Part shown: positions 1-11,800 of the stretch, piece after piece | Numbering within the stretch: the stretch's first letter is position 1 | How the letters are laid out: each line of letters opens with the position of its first letter | Assembly: GCA_945910005.1 (NCBI GenBank) | Contig: OX246743.1 | Coordinates: 4,372,018 to 4,436,017 of the forward strand | Source: Isoperla grammatica | Lineage: Eukaryota > Arthropoda > Insecta > Plecoptera > Perlodidae | Direction of reading: 5' to 3' | DNA: 64,000 bases | Translations under genes and position numbers: made by a program | Notes under the pieces: model-generated | What the model saw: the letters and a program-made list of their open reading frames with translations, nothing else | What the model was told of the DNA's origin: nothing | Database searches by the model: none

Positions 1-942
1 AGATTTTAGCTGTGGGACTGACCACTTCCTTCACTTTGTAATAATGATATCACTAATATCCACAAATAATTGTGTGAAATTAACCCATTGAATAAACAAC
101 CTGTACTCCTCCTAATACGTTCAAAAACAAGTTTAAAAATGCATGTCTTTTAAAAATCTCCTGCGGAGCTTTTTGTGGGGGGCATCCCCCCCACACCCCC
201 CATTGGCGCCGCCGTGAAGTACTTTCATTGGGAATTTATTGTGCCCCCTCATTGATCAACCTCTGCGCACGCCTATGTAAACACATGTAGGATAGGACGT
301 ACAGTTTTAAACGAAGAATATAATGAAGACTTTATGACATTCTCTAGTCATAGGAGGGTGAATGCTGAGATATGAACTACAGATTGGCGATAACTGCATT
401 TACATCGCCTGTCTACAGTTTGGTTCGGGAACAATCATAAAGCATGTTATTAATACATGTATAATAATATTATACTAGTAAAACGGTCCGCGTTGCCAGA
501 TGAGCGATTTTTTTTTCAATAAATAAAAAACTCATTATTACTCTTACAAAATAAACGATACCTTTATAATAAATATATAATTTTTGTACAAGATAGTGGT
601 TCAAGTTACAACCTTAGAATTTATGTATTTTCGTTTTTGATATGTTACTTATAATTTTATCGAAATATTATTTTAATCCGTTACGAAATTTTATTTAAAT
701 AAATCAAAACCTTCAAGTTGATTTTTCAATGGATTTCCGCATAATTTCATTCGACAGTGGTCTACTCAATAGGCTCTAATTCATACACTATCATAGTGTA
801 CCCCTTGGCTTCCTACCTTGTGACAAGCCCTCTCACTGACCTGCTTGCCACTCTCTATCTGGTGCGCTCTGTCTTGCATGGATATAGGCCTCCGACGTAG
901 ACTGTGGTACGCTCTAGCGGCGAAAAAGTGCCCTTTTGAGTG
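1..942. other. intergenic, no gene seen
   Basis: AT-rich DNA without a convincing exon. A short purine/pyrimidine-skewed stretch with a C-run around 185-205 looks like an old repeat fragment. Nothing else can be supported. Confidence 0.5.
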
Positions 943-1025
943 TGTAACTCCCAAGGTCTACTGGATTCACTCTCGCGCGCGCTGCGCGCACGCTACAAGC
1001 GATCTAGTAGACCTTGTGTAACTCC
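943..1025. mobile_element. 65-bp inverted-repeat element with 9-bp target duplication
   Basis: The segment 952-1016 begins CAAGGTCTACT and ends AGTAGACCTTG, an inverted repeat of 11 bp that extends imperfectly inward (GGATTC against GATCT). It is flanked on both sides by TGTAACTCC (943-951 and 1017-1025), a perfect 9-bp direct repeat typical of a transposition footprint. The centre is CG-rich alternating purine-pyrimidine. It is far too short to code, so it would be a minimal non-autonomous element. A 9-bp duplication is known for Mutator-like elements, but the superfamily assignment is inference. Confidence 0.6.
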
Positions 1026-1071
1026 GAGGCTCCCACGCATCAAGATGGCTACTTTACAGATAAATTAAACT

Positions 1072-1182
1072 ATGTGTTGTGTCGTAAGATGCTCGTGTTC
1101 GCCAGCAAGAAATGAAACAATATCCATGTATGCATTTCCAAATGAAAAACAGCAAAAGAACAGTAGACAACAGTGGATTTAA
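1072..1182 (+). pseudogene. THAP-type zinc-finger N-terminal fragment (broken)
   Basis: A 36-codon reading frame starts MCCVVRC and contains FPNE and QQWI before an in-frame TAA; the same frame then continues AVKRII. The order CC-x2-C, a central FPxE, then W-I-x-A-V-K-R matches the start of a THAP domain (a C2CH zinc finger in P-element transposases and many animal regulators). The later Cys/His ligands are not visible and the stop lies inside the domain, so this looks like a decayed transposase or THAP gene fragment rather than an active exon. Recognition is by eye only. Confidence 0.4.
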
Positions 1183-1379
1183 GCTGTTAAAAGAATCATA
1201 CTTGACTCACTGCATCAACACTTTGTTTACATTTTCTGGTCACGTCATTGCAGTGGCTGGAGCCTAGTCCTAACCAATAAACCTTTTGTAAATAATTAGT
1301 AGACAAATGTCCTTTGAAGTAAACATTGTAAAAATACAAAATTACATATTGCTAAAGAATTAAGCCCTATTCCCGATCT

Positions 1380-2350
1380 TGGTTAACTTTTTTTAGGCCT
1401 ACGCCATGAACATTAATAACAGCTGTCAGAATTCCTACTTCATCTAGGCCAAATCTAGGCGTAGGCCTAGGCTAGCAAACAGTTTGTTGGCGGGAAGAAG
1501 ATTTACGCAGGCCTACATGATAGTCCTACATGATAGTCCATCATACCTTCCAGTTCCCACACTATCAATATTGCCAAGGTGGTGTGGTTCTCTCATAGGC
1601 TCGTGTAACATGTATGTACTGCCATGAAGCATGGACCTAGTGTAGGGTACGGTGAGTCAAGATTTGGTTGAGAAAGCCTGGGTCGTCACCCAATAGAAAA
1701 ATGTTCTTAGAAAGATGGAGAAGTTTTTCTGTTGGCCTACTAGGGCCTATCCTGTATTTTGTATTAAGAATTACAGGTTTGGTTACTTTTGGTGTTCAAG
1801 TGTCCTAATTTTACTAAACAAAGTGTAGGCCTACACATCAAAGGTCTAGGCCTACCCGTCATGCATTATGAAGTCATAATGGTTACATTCTAAATTGATC
1901 TGACAGGTGACTTTGTGACTGTCTATGTCTTTGGATTTGAAGTAGGCCTAGGCTAGGAGCTATATTACATTTGATACATGGAAATATAAGCCTAAACCCT
2001 ACAGTGACTATTACCCGCGTAGTTTTGTAAATGAATGGTGCGAGTTTTGAACACTTTTTACTGCCAGACAAAACTCGCCCTCTTACCTCGCATTGTCCGT
2101 CTTTAAATCTATAGTCTGCAAAATCTATTAGGCCTACATGATATCTCTCGTAAAGTAACTTTCCACGGCTTAAACGCATACAAGATAATGTTAAAATTCA
2201 AAAATACACAACTGCTGACAGCTCTGGATTACATGCATTTAGATAGGCGAAGTTTTCGCGCGGTTTCAAATTACACACTCGTTAGGACGCGACTTTGCCG
2301 GTAGGAGAAAAACAGTGGCGCTGCCATCGGCTATGTCGGAGGCCTATAGG
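1380..2350. repeat. region rich in the palindrome GTAGGCCTAC
   Basis: About ten near-copies of AGGCCTA, often as TAGGCCTAC, occur in under 1 kb (near 1396, 1452, 1461, 1508, 1735, 1827, 1847, 1943, 2130, 2340). Spacing is irregular, so this is a dispersed short palindrome rather than a tandem array. No exon is seen here. Confidence 0.5.
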
Positions 2351-2734
2351 GCAACCTTATCACAAGTATTTCAAGGCTTCTTCACAGTTATCTGGTTTGA
2401 ATCCAGCACGTGAGATGTTTCATAAACAGTTCCTTACTGAAGTTTTCTTTATCTTTAGAGCTCATATATTATACATAAAAATGTGTTCATATCGGTTATG
2501 AAGAAGGGTATCAAAAATAAAATTTTTATTACTGGACTACTTGATATGTACAGCAGCAACACCACACGTGTCATTATCAACTTGGGTCGTTGCGCTCGCG
2601 GGACTTTTGGTTGTGAGCTAAAGGTTCGTAATTTGCCTTGTTATGAATTAATGTCTAGGACAAGTCTTTCGCGTTTGATTGATTCATTTAGGTTTAACAG
2701 CGTTCAACGTCACTGACTGACGTGTAACTTGGGC

Positions 2735-2915
2735 CGTATGACGTCGGGGGTGTTGAAGGTAAGAGGCTGGGCATGAAATGTGAAGGTTGAGGTAAGAGCG
2801 AAGGGGGAGGACGTGTACTGTCTTTCGTCTGACTTCTCTCCCTCGACCTGTCGAGTAGGGTGGTCCTACCAGAAGCATACGCTTCCACCGGCATAGCTCT
2901 CGGAATCGACAAAGT
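2735..2915 (-). repeat. dispersed repeat, diverged copy 1
   Basis: Read on the minus strand, this matches the segments at 15748-15966 and 38164-38392. Shared blocks are the GAGAGCTA box, GGAAGCGTATGCTTCTGGT, ACAGGTCGAGGG, the CAGACGAAAG box and GACGTCATA. It is the most diverged of the three copies and lacks any intact reading frame, so it is an old interspersed repeat of unknown class. Confidence 0.5.
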
Positions 2916-2959
2916 ACACAAACCTGCCCACAACGATGAGAATGGGCGCACAAAGACCG

Positions 2960-3786
2960 CTGCCTGGTAACCGGTGCGGGAAAACGGGTTTATTTCATTG
3001 AAGAAAACGGAACGCTGGCTATAGCTGGAGTTAGCTTAGCTTCTAGTGTGCATAGCTGCACTTCAAAGCAGCGTGCGCTATCAAACAAAGCAGTCCTTGC
3101 CTGGCCACCATATGCCATAACATATGCCAAAACAGCAAGAGATAACACAAATACAAGAAAAGATAGAAGCATATAAGCTTCGGCTTAGGTGGCGTCAGAT
3201 GTAGATGTGGATTGAATGATAAAAAAAAAAAAAAAAAAAAAATATGCCATACCACAGATAATTTGTTATCTGTGGCCATAAAATGTAACGTGCTGAAAGT
3301 GTGGTGAAATTTGAAAGCGAATTCAAGTAAGCAAAAAACAACTGCAATGGTTCTACGCCATTCTAAATTGAACCTCGTACTTCTTAAAAACAAGGTTCCA
3401 TTTTGATTTAGGTAAAAGATATTAATAATGCTCGTATAAATCAAATTAAAATCATACTGTATGACATTGAAATCATCAAAACGTAGAAATGATATCGTTT
3501 GAGATATCTGTCACGTCTGGTCTACAGTAGGCCTACAACCAGTTAAATTTTAAAATTCCTGAAATCCAGGCACCCCCCCCCCCCCTCGCACGCCCATGTA
3601 ACTATTAATTTCTTAATAGATCGAAAATAAATTATCTAGACAACCTCATGTCTTCGCGGTTGCATGTCGTATTATTCTGAAGTGGGATTTTCTTCCGCAA
3701 GTAACTGTTTAGTGAACGCGGTCCCAGTTACCCCTTTCTGTCCGATATCTCGACCGTCATGTCATGTGAGCTATCTTCTGAGTCAC
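2960..3786. other. intergenic low-complexity DNA
   Basis: Contains a poly-A run (about 3222-3242) and a poly-C run (about 3571-3586). No exon is supported. Homology with copy B begins at about 3787. Confidence 0.4.
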
Positions 3787-5300
3787 CTTCAGTTGATCGT
3801 GCGCAAGAACCAGCATTTATCACGCCAACGAAGCAGCGTGTTTCTTGCCACAACGGCTACCGATATACAACGCAAGACCCAGCATTTATCACGCCAAGGA
3901 AGCAGCGTGTTTCTTGCCACAACGACTACCGAAATACAACGCAAGACCCAGCATTTATCACGCCAAGGAAGCAGCGTGTTTCTTGCCACAACGGCTACCG
4001 AAATACAACGCAAGACCCAGCATTTATCACGCCAAGGAAGCAGCGTGTTTCTTGCCACAACGGCTACCGAAATACAAAGCAAGACCCAGCATTTATCACG
4101 CCAAGGAAGCAGCGTGTTTCTTGCCACAACGGCTACCGAAATACAAAGCAAGACCCAGCATTTATCACGCCAACGAAGCAGCGTGTTTCTTGCCACAACG
4201 GCTACCGAAATACAAAGCAAGACCCAGCATTTATCACGCCAACGAAGCAGCGTGTTTCTTGCACAACGGCTACCGAAATACAACGCAATACCCAGCATTT
4301 ATGCCACAACGGCTACCGAAATACAAAGCAAGACCCAGCATTTATCACGTAAGAAAGCAGCGTGTTTCTTGCCACAACGGCTACCGAAATACAACGCAAG
4401 ACCCAGCATTTATCACGCCAAGGAAGCAGCGTGTTTCTTGCCACAACGGCTACCGAAATACAAAGCAAGACCCAGCATTTATCACACCAACGAAGCAGCG
4501 TGTTTCTTGCACAACGGCTACCGAAATACAAAGCAAGACCCAGCATTTATCACGCCAAGGAAGCAGCGTGTTTTTTGCCGCAACGGCTACCGAAATACAA
4601 AGCAAGACCCAGCATTTATCACGCCAAGGAAGCAGCGTGTTTTTTGCCGCAACGGCTACCGAAATACAAAGCAAGACCCAGCATTTATCACGCTATGGAG
4701 AGGAAGCAGCGTGTTTCTTGCCACAACGGCTACCGAAATACAACGCAAGACCCAGCATTTATCACGCAAAGGAAGCAGCGTGTTTCTTGCCACGACGGCT
4801 ACCAAAATACAACGCAAGACCCAGCATTTATCACGCCAAGGAAGCAGTGTGTTTCTTGCCACGACGGCTACCAAAATACAACGCAAGACCCAGCATTTAT
4901 CACGCCAAGGAAGCAGCGTGTTTCTTGCCACAACGGCTACCGATATACAACGCAAGACCCAGCATTTATCACGCCAAGGAAGCAGCGTGTTTCTTGCCAC
5001 AACGGCTACCGATATACAACGCAAGACCCAGCATTTATCACGCCAAGGAAGCAGCGTGTTTCTTGCCACAACGGCTACCGAAATACAACGCAAGACCGGG
5101 CTCAGTTGGGAAGAGGATTCCTAGCTTGATTGTGAATATTTCCATACAAATTTGAGGCTGGTAGGAAACCACCAAAGTAAACCACCCTTATCAAAGTGAC
5201 AACAATAAAACATTAATGGAACTAGAAAATAAATTATATTTCAGAAGGCAATGATCGAACGACAATTTCTCGTATTTGCATTCACGAATCGGAGAATATG
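3787..5300 (+). mobile_element. LINE 3' fragment (same family and position as 31649-33600)
   Basis: Only the last part of a non-LTR retrotransposon remains: the short segment LQLIVRK, a 69-bp coding array, then the terminal GLSWEED segment and the 3' UTR (TGATCGAACGACAAT, then an AT-rich tail). Upstream of 3787 no match to the reverse transcriptase of copy B is seen, so either the LINE is 5'-truncated here or the duplication boundary cuts it. Open frames exist in all three forward frames because of the repeat and do not show a functional protein. Confidence 0.7.
3802..5091 (+). repeat. 69-bp minisatellite, about 19 units
   Basis: The unit has 23 codons and, in the LINE frame, reads RKTQHLSRQG, SSVFLATT, A/T-TEIQ. 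Most units are 69 bp; a few have short deletions or a small insertion near 4692 that shift frame. Borders carry the microhomology CGCAAG at both ends of the array. Copy B has 10 very regular units. Confidence 0.9.
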
Positions 5301-5960
5301 TAGGAATGAAGGGTAAGGAGAAGTAAAAATACTATTAATTTTCTTTGTATATATTTTATTCAATATTTTATTACACAATATTTAGACCAATATTTTAAAA
5401 GTTTAATAAAGACTATACTATTTTATGTGTTTTTTTTTTATAAGCTCTTGTGCCAAGCCATCCTTTTGTCTTACTATTCAATATATAATGGCTTCCTTTC
5501 CTGGCCTGCTCATGTCATTGGGCAGGGAGTTGATGTAAAACTTAAGGGCAGCCCATCTAAAAAGATGTACCTTGTAATATGTAACTTGTAAGATGTAACT
5601 TGTAAGCATTTTGTGTTTGCAATATTTTGAACTAGTTTTGTAAAACGATGGTTTCTTTAAATAAATCTTCGATGACAATTTTTGGATTATTTTTATAAAT
5701 TACCTACCAGGAATTAATAACTCCTTCATGTGACCTGGGTCTGGTTTTACAGAAGGTTCAAGTTAGTCTTACCATACCACCAGAAAAAGACTTAGGACCT
5801 ATTGTGAATCCGGGCCCAGTATTTAACAAAGGCTCGAGAAACAGCAAATAATGCATAACGAACAAGTTTTTTTGTTTAAAAAAAAAATTCGTTAATTTAT
5901 TTGATCGATAATCGAAATATTATCGAATATCGAACATAGTTTCCATTATCGTGTCCGTCG
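5301..5960. other. 3' flank of protease gene A
   Basis: AT-rich flank homologous to 34110-35250 of copy B (shared block around GGCAGGGAGT, 5521-5530 against 34251-34260). The insertions B carries at 33624-34097 and 35251-35570 are absent here, so this copy preserves the empty sites. Confidence 0.5.
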
Positions 5961-5965
5961 CCCTT

Positions 5966-5971
5966 TTTAAT
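5966..5971 (-). terminator. possible poly(A) signal of gene A (ATTAAA)
   Basis: ATTAAA on the minus strand about 150 bp after the stop codon of exon 6; the same hexamer is kept at 35591-35596 in copy B. No transcript-end data are available. Confidence 0.35.
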
Positions 5972-6123
5972 ATGAAACATTAAACATTTACAATGATACA
6001 CAATGACGAGCAGAAATGTCTTTCCCCAGGTCAACCCATGTTGTGTAATAACGCGAATAATGGTGCCAATATACTCATGAAATTCGTATGGACGCTCAAC
6101 TTTCAATGTGGACGCTAAGTTAT

Positions 6124-6270
6124 TTAGACGCCAGAGGTCTGTTTCACCCAGTCCCTCATGTTCGCAACGCGCGAGAAGATGCCAGGTTTTCTCACATGAG
6201 CGCAGCCACCGCCCCATGACACTACGCCCACCAGCTTCCCCCCACACAGCATGGGGCCACCAGAATCATC
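6124..6270 (-). pseudogene. gene A exon 6 (Ser195 exon, terminal copy)
   Basis: 147 nt including the TAA stop; begins right after TTTGCTTGCAG. It reads [19 protein letters not shown], a [15 protein letters not shown] helix, QTSGV and stop. It differs from B by Asp at 193 and by GGCAHVRK in the 217-223 loop. Confidence 0.75.
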
Positions 6271-8073
6271 CTGCAAGCAAACACAGACCATTAGACAGGC
6301 CACGCCCCACGACACTACCCCAACCAGCTTCCCCCCACACATCATGGGGCCACCAGAATCACCCTGCAAGCAAACACAGATCATTAGACAGCCCACGCCC
6401 CACGACACTACCCCCACCAGCTTCCCCCCACACAGCATGGGGCCACCAGAATCATCCTGCAAGCAAACACAGATCATTAGACAGGCCACGCTTCACGACA
6501 CTACCGCCACCAGCTTCCCCCCACACAGCATGAGGCCACCAGAATCATCCTGCAAGCAAACACAGACCATTAGACAGCCCACGCCCCACGACACTACCCC
6601 CACCAGCTTCCCCCCACACAGCATGGGGCCACCAGAATCACCCTGCAAGCAAACACAGACCATTAGACAGGCCACGCCCCACGACACTACCCCCACCAGC
6701 TTCCCCCCACACAGCATGGGGCCACCAGAATCACCCTGCAAGCAAACACAGACCATTAGACAGGCCACGCCCCACGACACTACGCCCACCAGCTTCCCCC
6801 CACACAGCATGGGGCCACCAGAATCATCCTGCAAGCAAACACAGACCATTAGACAAGGCCACGCCCCACGACACTACCCCCACCAGCTTCCCCCCACACA
6901 GCATGGGGCCACCAGAATCACCCTGCAAGCAAACACAGACCATTAGACAGGCCACGCCCCACGACACTACCCCCACCAGCGTCCCCCCACACAGCATGGG
7001 GCCACCAGAATCATCCTGCAAGCAAACACAGACCATTAGACAGGCCACGCCCCACGACACTACCCCCACCAGCTTCCCCCCACACAGCATGGGGCCACCA
7101 GAATCATCCTGCAAGCAAACACAGACCATTAGACAGGCCACGCCCCACGACACTACCCCCACCAGCTTCCCCCCACACAGCATGGGGCCACCAGAATCAC
7201 CCTGCAAACAAACACAGACCATTAGACAGGCCACGCCTTACGACACTACCCCCACCAGCTTCCCCCCACACAGCATGGGGCCACCAGAATCATCCTGCAA
7301 GCAAACACAGACCATTAGACAGGTCACGCCCCACGACACTACCCCCACCAGCTTCCCTCCACACAGCATGGGGCCACCAGAATCATCCTGCAAGCAAACA
7401 CAGACCATTAGACAGGTCACGCCCCACGACACTACCCCCACCAGCTTCCCTCCACACAGCATGGGGCCACCAGAATCACCCTGCAAGCAAACACAGACCA
7501 TTAGACAGGCCACGCCCCACGACACTACCCCAACCAGCTTCCCCCCACACAGCATGGGGCCACCAGAATCACCCTGCAAGCAAACACAGACCATTAGACA
7601 GGCCACGCCCCACGACACTACCCCCACCAGCTTCCCCCCACACAGCATGGGGCCACCAGAATCATCCTGCAAGCAAACACAGACCATTAGACAGGCCACG
7701 CTCCACGACACTACCCCCACCAGCTTCCCCCCACACAGCATGGGGCCACCAGAATCACCCTGCAAGCAAACACAGACCATTAGACAGGCCACGCCCCACG
7801 ACACTACCCCCACCAAGTCCCCCCACACAGCATGGGGCCACCAGAATCACCCTGCAAGCAAACACAGACCATTAGACAGGCCACGCCCCACGACACTACC
7901 CCCACCAGCTTCCCCCCACACAACATGGGGCCACCAGAATCACCCTGCAAGCAATCACAGACCATTAGACAGGCCACGCCCCACGACACTACCCCCACCA
8001 GCTTTCCCCCACACAGCATGGGGCCACCAGAATCACCCTGCAAGCAAACACAGACCATTAGACCGTCGGGTTA
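6271..8073 (-). repeat. 93-bp array of exon 6 acceptor plus exon start, about 20 units
   Basis: Each unit has about 30 bp of intron end (GGTCTGTGTTTGCTTGCAG) followed by about 60 bp of exon 6 coding for GDSGGP or DDSGGP, then [15 protein letters not shown]. Every unit therefore holds a complete 3' splice site and the catalytic serine codon. 93 is a multiple of three and most units contain no stop, so the minus strand is open for long stretches. By eye about 11 units encode GDSGGP and about 9 DDSGGP. Copy B has six or seven units at 35883-36376. Confidence 0.92.
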
Positions 8074-8450
8074 GATGAAATAAATAAAATAAATTCACAT
8101 TTAGAGTCTACCCACTCAGTAGCTAAACTGATTAGCAGTAGGGGACTTTAATTTAAAGTGAGCGATAACCAATCAACGATTGATTTTTTATATACGAAAC
8201 ATATGAATCAGTGATTGGACAGTGCGAACACCTGCGGATAAATGCCAGTATCAACAAGGCCGATTCAGAACAACTTTGAATTTATTGAGTGCTTCGTTGC
8301 TAGGACGGCTCCAAAGTCACCCTTTACTTATTCCTAAGCCAAGAAGTAATGGAATTGAATCCACATTAGAAGGTAAAAATTCTTCCTGAAGCGGGGTGAA
8401 CCCGGGACCTTCTGCATTGGAGGCAGGGATGCTAACCACTGAACCAACAA
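8074..8450 (-). mobile_element. tRNA-derived SINE in intron 5 of gene A
   Basis: Read on the minus strand from about 8450, a tRNA-like head carries an A box (TGGTTCAGTGG), an anticodon-loop-like CTCCAAT within a CTGC/GCAG stem, and a B box (GGTTCACCC). About 300 bp of unrelated body follows, ending in a TATTTTATTTATTT tail. Copy B lacks the segment: there GACCGTCGGGTT runs almost directly into AGGAGGTTCAGG. It is therefore a post-duplication insertion. Confidence 0.65.
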
Positions 8451-8544
8451 GTTCAGGAGGTTCAGGATCGAAACCCGAAATTCCGTTCGTGAATGTTTTA
8501 CCGTCTGAAATGAGTGAACAAATTGTATAGGCCCTACGTTATTA

Positions 8545-8843
8545 TACAAGGTCGAGTCAAGATGGCGACTCGCAGTGTACGCGCGCTCGGAGTGCTCCGT
8601 CTGATTATATTGTTTATAGTAGTTAAAACTGCAGTTTCTGCGTGTGTTCAAGCAAGCAGTGATCAGAAACCATGTGTTTTCTTTGTGCGAAGTGTGTTTG
8701 GGCTGAAAAGCTTTTTCGGTCCGTGCAAATGTGTGATTTATAGTTACACAATGTGCGTATCTAATTTATTTATTTATCGTATGGAAGCAACAGCTAAGAT
8801 TCAACAAAGTACAATATACATATAAAGTTATCATAAATATAAA
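8545..8843 (+). mobile_element. probable 5' part of the 2A-bearing LINE
   Basis: Lies between the empty-site junction and the minus-strand LINE. It begins GTCGAGTCAAGATGGCGAC, resembling the promoter/start region of non-LTR elements, and has an open frame from ATG 8562 with a hydrophobic start (LRLIILFIVV). I infer it to be the 5' end of the element that resumes at about 11895; the last 50 bp (TTTATG-like motifs on the minus strand) are probably the 3' tail of the inserted LINE. Confidence 0.45.
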
Positions 8844-11800
8844 TCATAAACATAAATCTAAGCCGGCCAACCAGGCCAGCGCGTCAGGTGTCGCTCTGTG
8901 GATCTCAGACCAATCCCCCTGGAAAGAGCGCAGGCGGCAATCCCTCACAATGTGGTTGATGGTCTGGCGAGGTTCGCCACAGTCACAGGCGCTGGATGGG
9001 ATCGCGCCCCATTTGAACAGGGAGTCTGCGCACCGGCCATGATTGGTTCTGATGCGGTTTAGTCTGGTCCACAGGTGTCTAGGAAGATCAAAGCCTGGAA
9101 CGGGAGTCGTTGGGTCTACAATTGGCGAGTTTGGTGCAAATTCCGACCACATTCTTTTCCACTCCATAGCACTGTCAAAGTTAGATTCTTGAAGTTTGGC
9201 AGCTTGTCTCAAAGATGGATTCCGCGACTTCAAGCGACCGCGGTACATTATGGCAGCATCTTCATGAATAGGCAAATTGTGTTTTTTGCATATTTTGTCG
9301 TATTCTCTGAGCAGCGCTTTTGAGCGCCTTAATGATGGTGGGGTGATATTGCTCAGGACAGGTAGCCATTGGGTCGGCGTTGATCTGAGTGTTCCGGAAA
9401 TCGTCCGCATTGTAATATTGAGCTGGGTATCTATAATCCGAGTATGCGTGCTTTCCAGCCAGACCGGTGCACAGTACTCTGCTGACGAGTACACCAGGCC
9501 AAGGGCAGCAGTGCGCAATGTAGCAGGCGAGGCTCCCCATGTAGTCGAAGCAAGTTTGTGAAGTAGGTTATTTCTTGTTTTAAGCTTGGCTGCGCAGTTA
9601 TGCAGATGCTGTTTAAACGTGAGAGATCTGTCCAGCGTTATTCCGAGATACTTTGGATGAAAGTTATGTTGCAGTACAGCACCATTGAAAACTACTTGAA
9701 GCGGGACGTGGGCTATTTTGTTGTTCAGATGAAACCATGCTGACTCCGTCTTACTGAGGCTGGGAGTGAGTCTCCAATTTTTGAAGTAAGCACTCAGGCC
9801 TTCAAGGTCTTGTGTAAGAACTTCTTCAGCAACGTGCATGTCCTTGTGCTGGAAGGTCAAGGCTAGGTCGTCTGCATACTGGAACTTTCTAGACTTTGTC
9901 TCCGGCATGTCGTGTATATAGAGGTTGAACATCAACGGGGCGAGAACGGATCCTTGTGGTAACCCGTTATTGAGTTGTCTCTGCTTACTTTTAGCCTCGT
10001 CCATGAAGACTTCAAAGGTGCGATTACTCAGCATATTATTGATGAGTCTGCTTATTCTTTTGCAGGGCACAACTTTGAGGAGTTTGTAGATTAGGCCCGT
10101 GCGCCACACTGTATCGTACGCCGCAGTTAGGTCCACAAATACTGCAGCTGTTTTAAGCTTTTTCTCAAAACCAGCTTCAATGTGTGTTGTTAAGGACATG
10201 ACTTGGTCTGTGCAGCTGCGTCCTTGGCGAAATCCGGCCTGCTCTACGGGGATGACTTCATTTACTGCATGCTCAATTCTGTTATAGATAAGCCGTTCCA
10301 GAACCTTGTAGCAACTGCTCAAGAGTGCAATTGGGCGATAGCTTTCCGCTATGTCAGCTGGTTTGCCAGGCTTGAGAATTGCTAGGATCTTCGATTTCCT
10401 GAATTCCCTGGGGTAACTTCCAGATATCAAAATGTCGCTGTAAAACTTACAGAGCCACCTTTTGGTGTTCTTCCCACAGGCCTTCAGGAATTCGGGGTGG
10501 ATTCCATCAGGGCCGGCTGCCTTCCCAGCTTTAGTTCTTGATATGGCTGCTTCTAGCTCAAGCATTGTAAAATCTTTGCTAAATTCTGATGAGTCAGGAG
10601 TGGTGGATCTTAAGTCTTTGAGTGATCTTCTTATCGTCCTCGTGAATTCCTTGTCGGCCTTAGCCTTGGAGGTTTCAACTATCCGGCGCGCTACCGCCTC
10701 TGGGTTGATTTTGGGCAGATGTGATGTAGTCACATTAGCGCCACCAAGTTTACGTAGGAGGCTCCAAGCTTTCCTACTTGAATGGGTGAAATCTAAGTTG
10801 TTGGTCGTGTTTTTCCATTTGTCTCGGCGTGCCGTGTCCAGCGAATATAAAAGGTCCTCAGCTATTTCTGGGTCTCCAGACTGCAGGAATTCTTGGTATA
10901 GCCTGTCGCTCTCTTCACTCCACCCCGGAATGTATTCCTTACGGTAACCACGCGGGATGTGTCTCTTGGCAGTTGAGATGACGGCTCCAACAAATCTCGA
11001 GTAGTTCTGGGCAGATGGAGGGATCCAGCGGACGTTAAAGTCTAACTCTTTGGAGAATGAACCCCAGGCAGCTTTGTTGAAATTCCATCTAGGCCGCTGG
11101 ACAGAGTTTATCAGCGGGATTTTTATACCACTTTCTATCATAACGGGCCGGTGTTGGCTCCGGGGGAAGCTTTTGAGAACTCTTCTGGACACGTGCATAT
11201 TATGTCGCTCGGTGTCACTGGTAGTTACAAAGCATAAATCAGGGTTGTAATCTCTCTGCCATCGTCCAGAGTGAAAGGTACCTTTATCTTTTGCGTCAAA
11301 TATCAGAACCATGTGGTATATATCAGCCCAGTTGGATAATCTGATGCCATTCTCGTCATTTGACTGATACCTCCACGAAGTATGGTGGCTGTTGAAATCG
11401 CCGGCATAAACCGCCGGGTGCTGGTAGACAGGGAGCGTTACCGCTGGCCAAGGAACGTTAGGTGGTTTATAGATGTTTACAATCTTAATATCAGCTACTT
11501 GAACAGTCACCAAGAAGACGTTGTCATCGCCACTCGTTTCAATGAGAATTGCATTCTCTATTGTCGACTTGACGTATGTGGCAACGCCGTACGCATGGTG
11601 GTTGACAGCCCCCACGAGGGTGTAGCCGACTATCTTGCCGCGAGCCATTAGGCTAGCGTCGTCTGGGCAGTGGGTCTCTTGGAGAAGGACAACGTCAGTG
11701 TTGTTTTCTTGTAGTACTCTGTGTAGATGGTCGCATTTAGCTCTGCTAATGCCTTCGATGTTTAGTTGGCAGATACGGACCGAGGGTCCAATATCTCTTG

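Noticed and set aside
2990..3444. Minus-strand ORFs of 60-133 codons
   Set aside because: Phe/Leu-rich runs come from the poly-A tract; no domain and no splice context.
3664..5155. 486- and 436-codon plus-strand ORFs as a protein gene
   Set aside because: They are the 69-bp LINE minisatellite read in several frames; the upstream part has no domain and no promoter.
6251..8078. Plus-strand ORFs of MGPPES-type repeats (up to 391 codons)
   Set aside because: Antisense shadow of the exon 6 array; the coding sense is the minus strand (GDSGGP).
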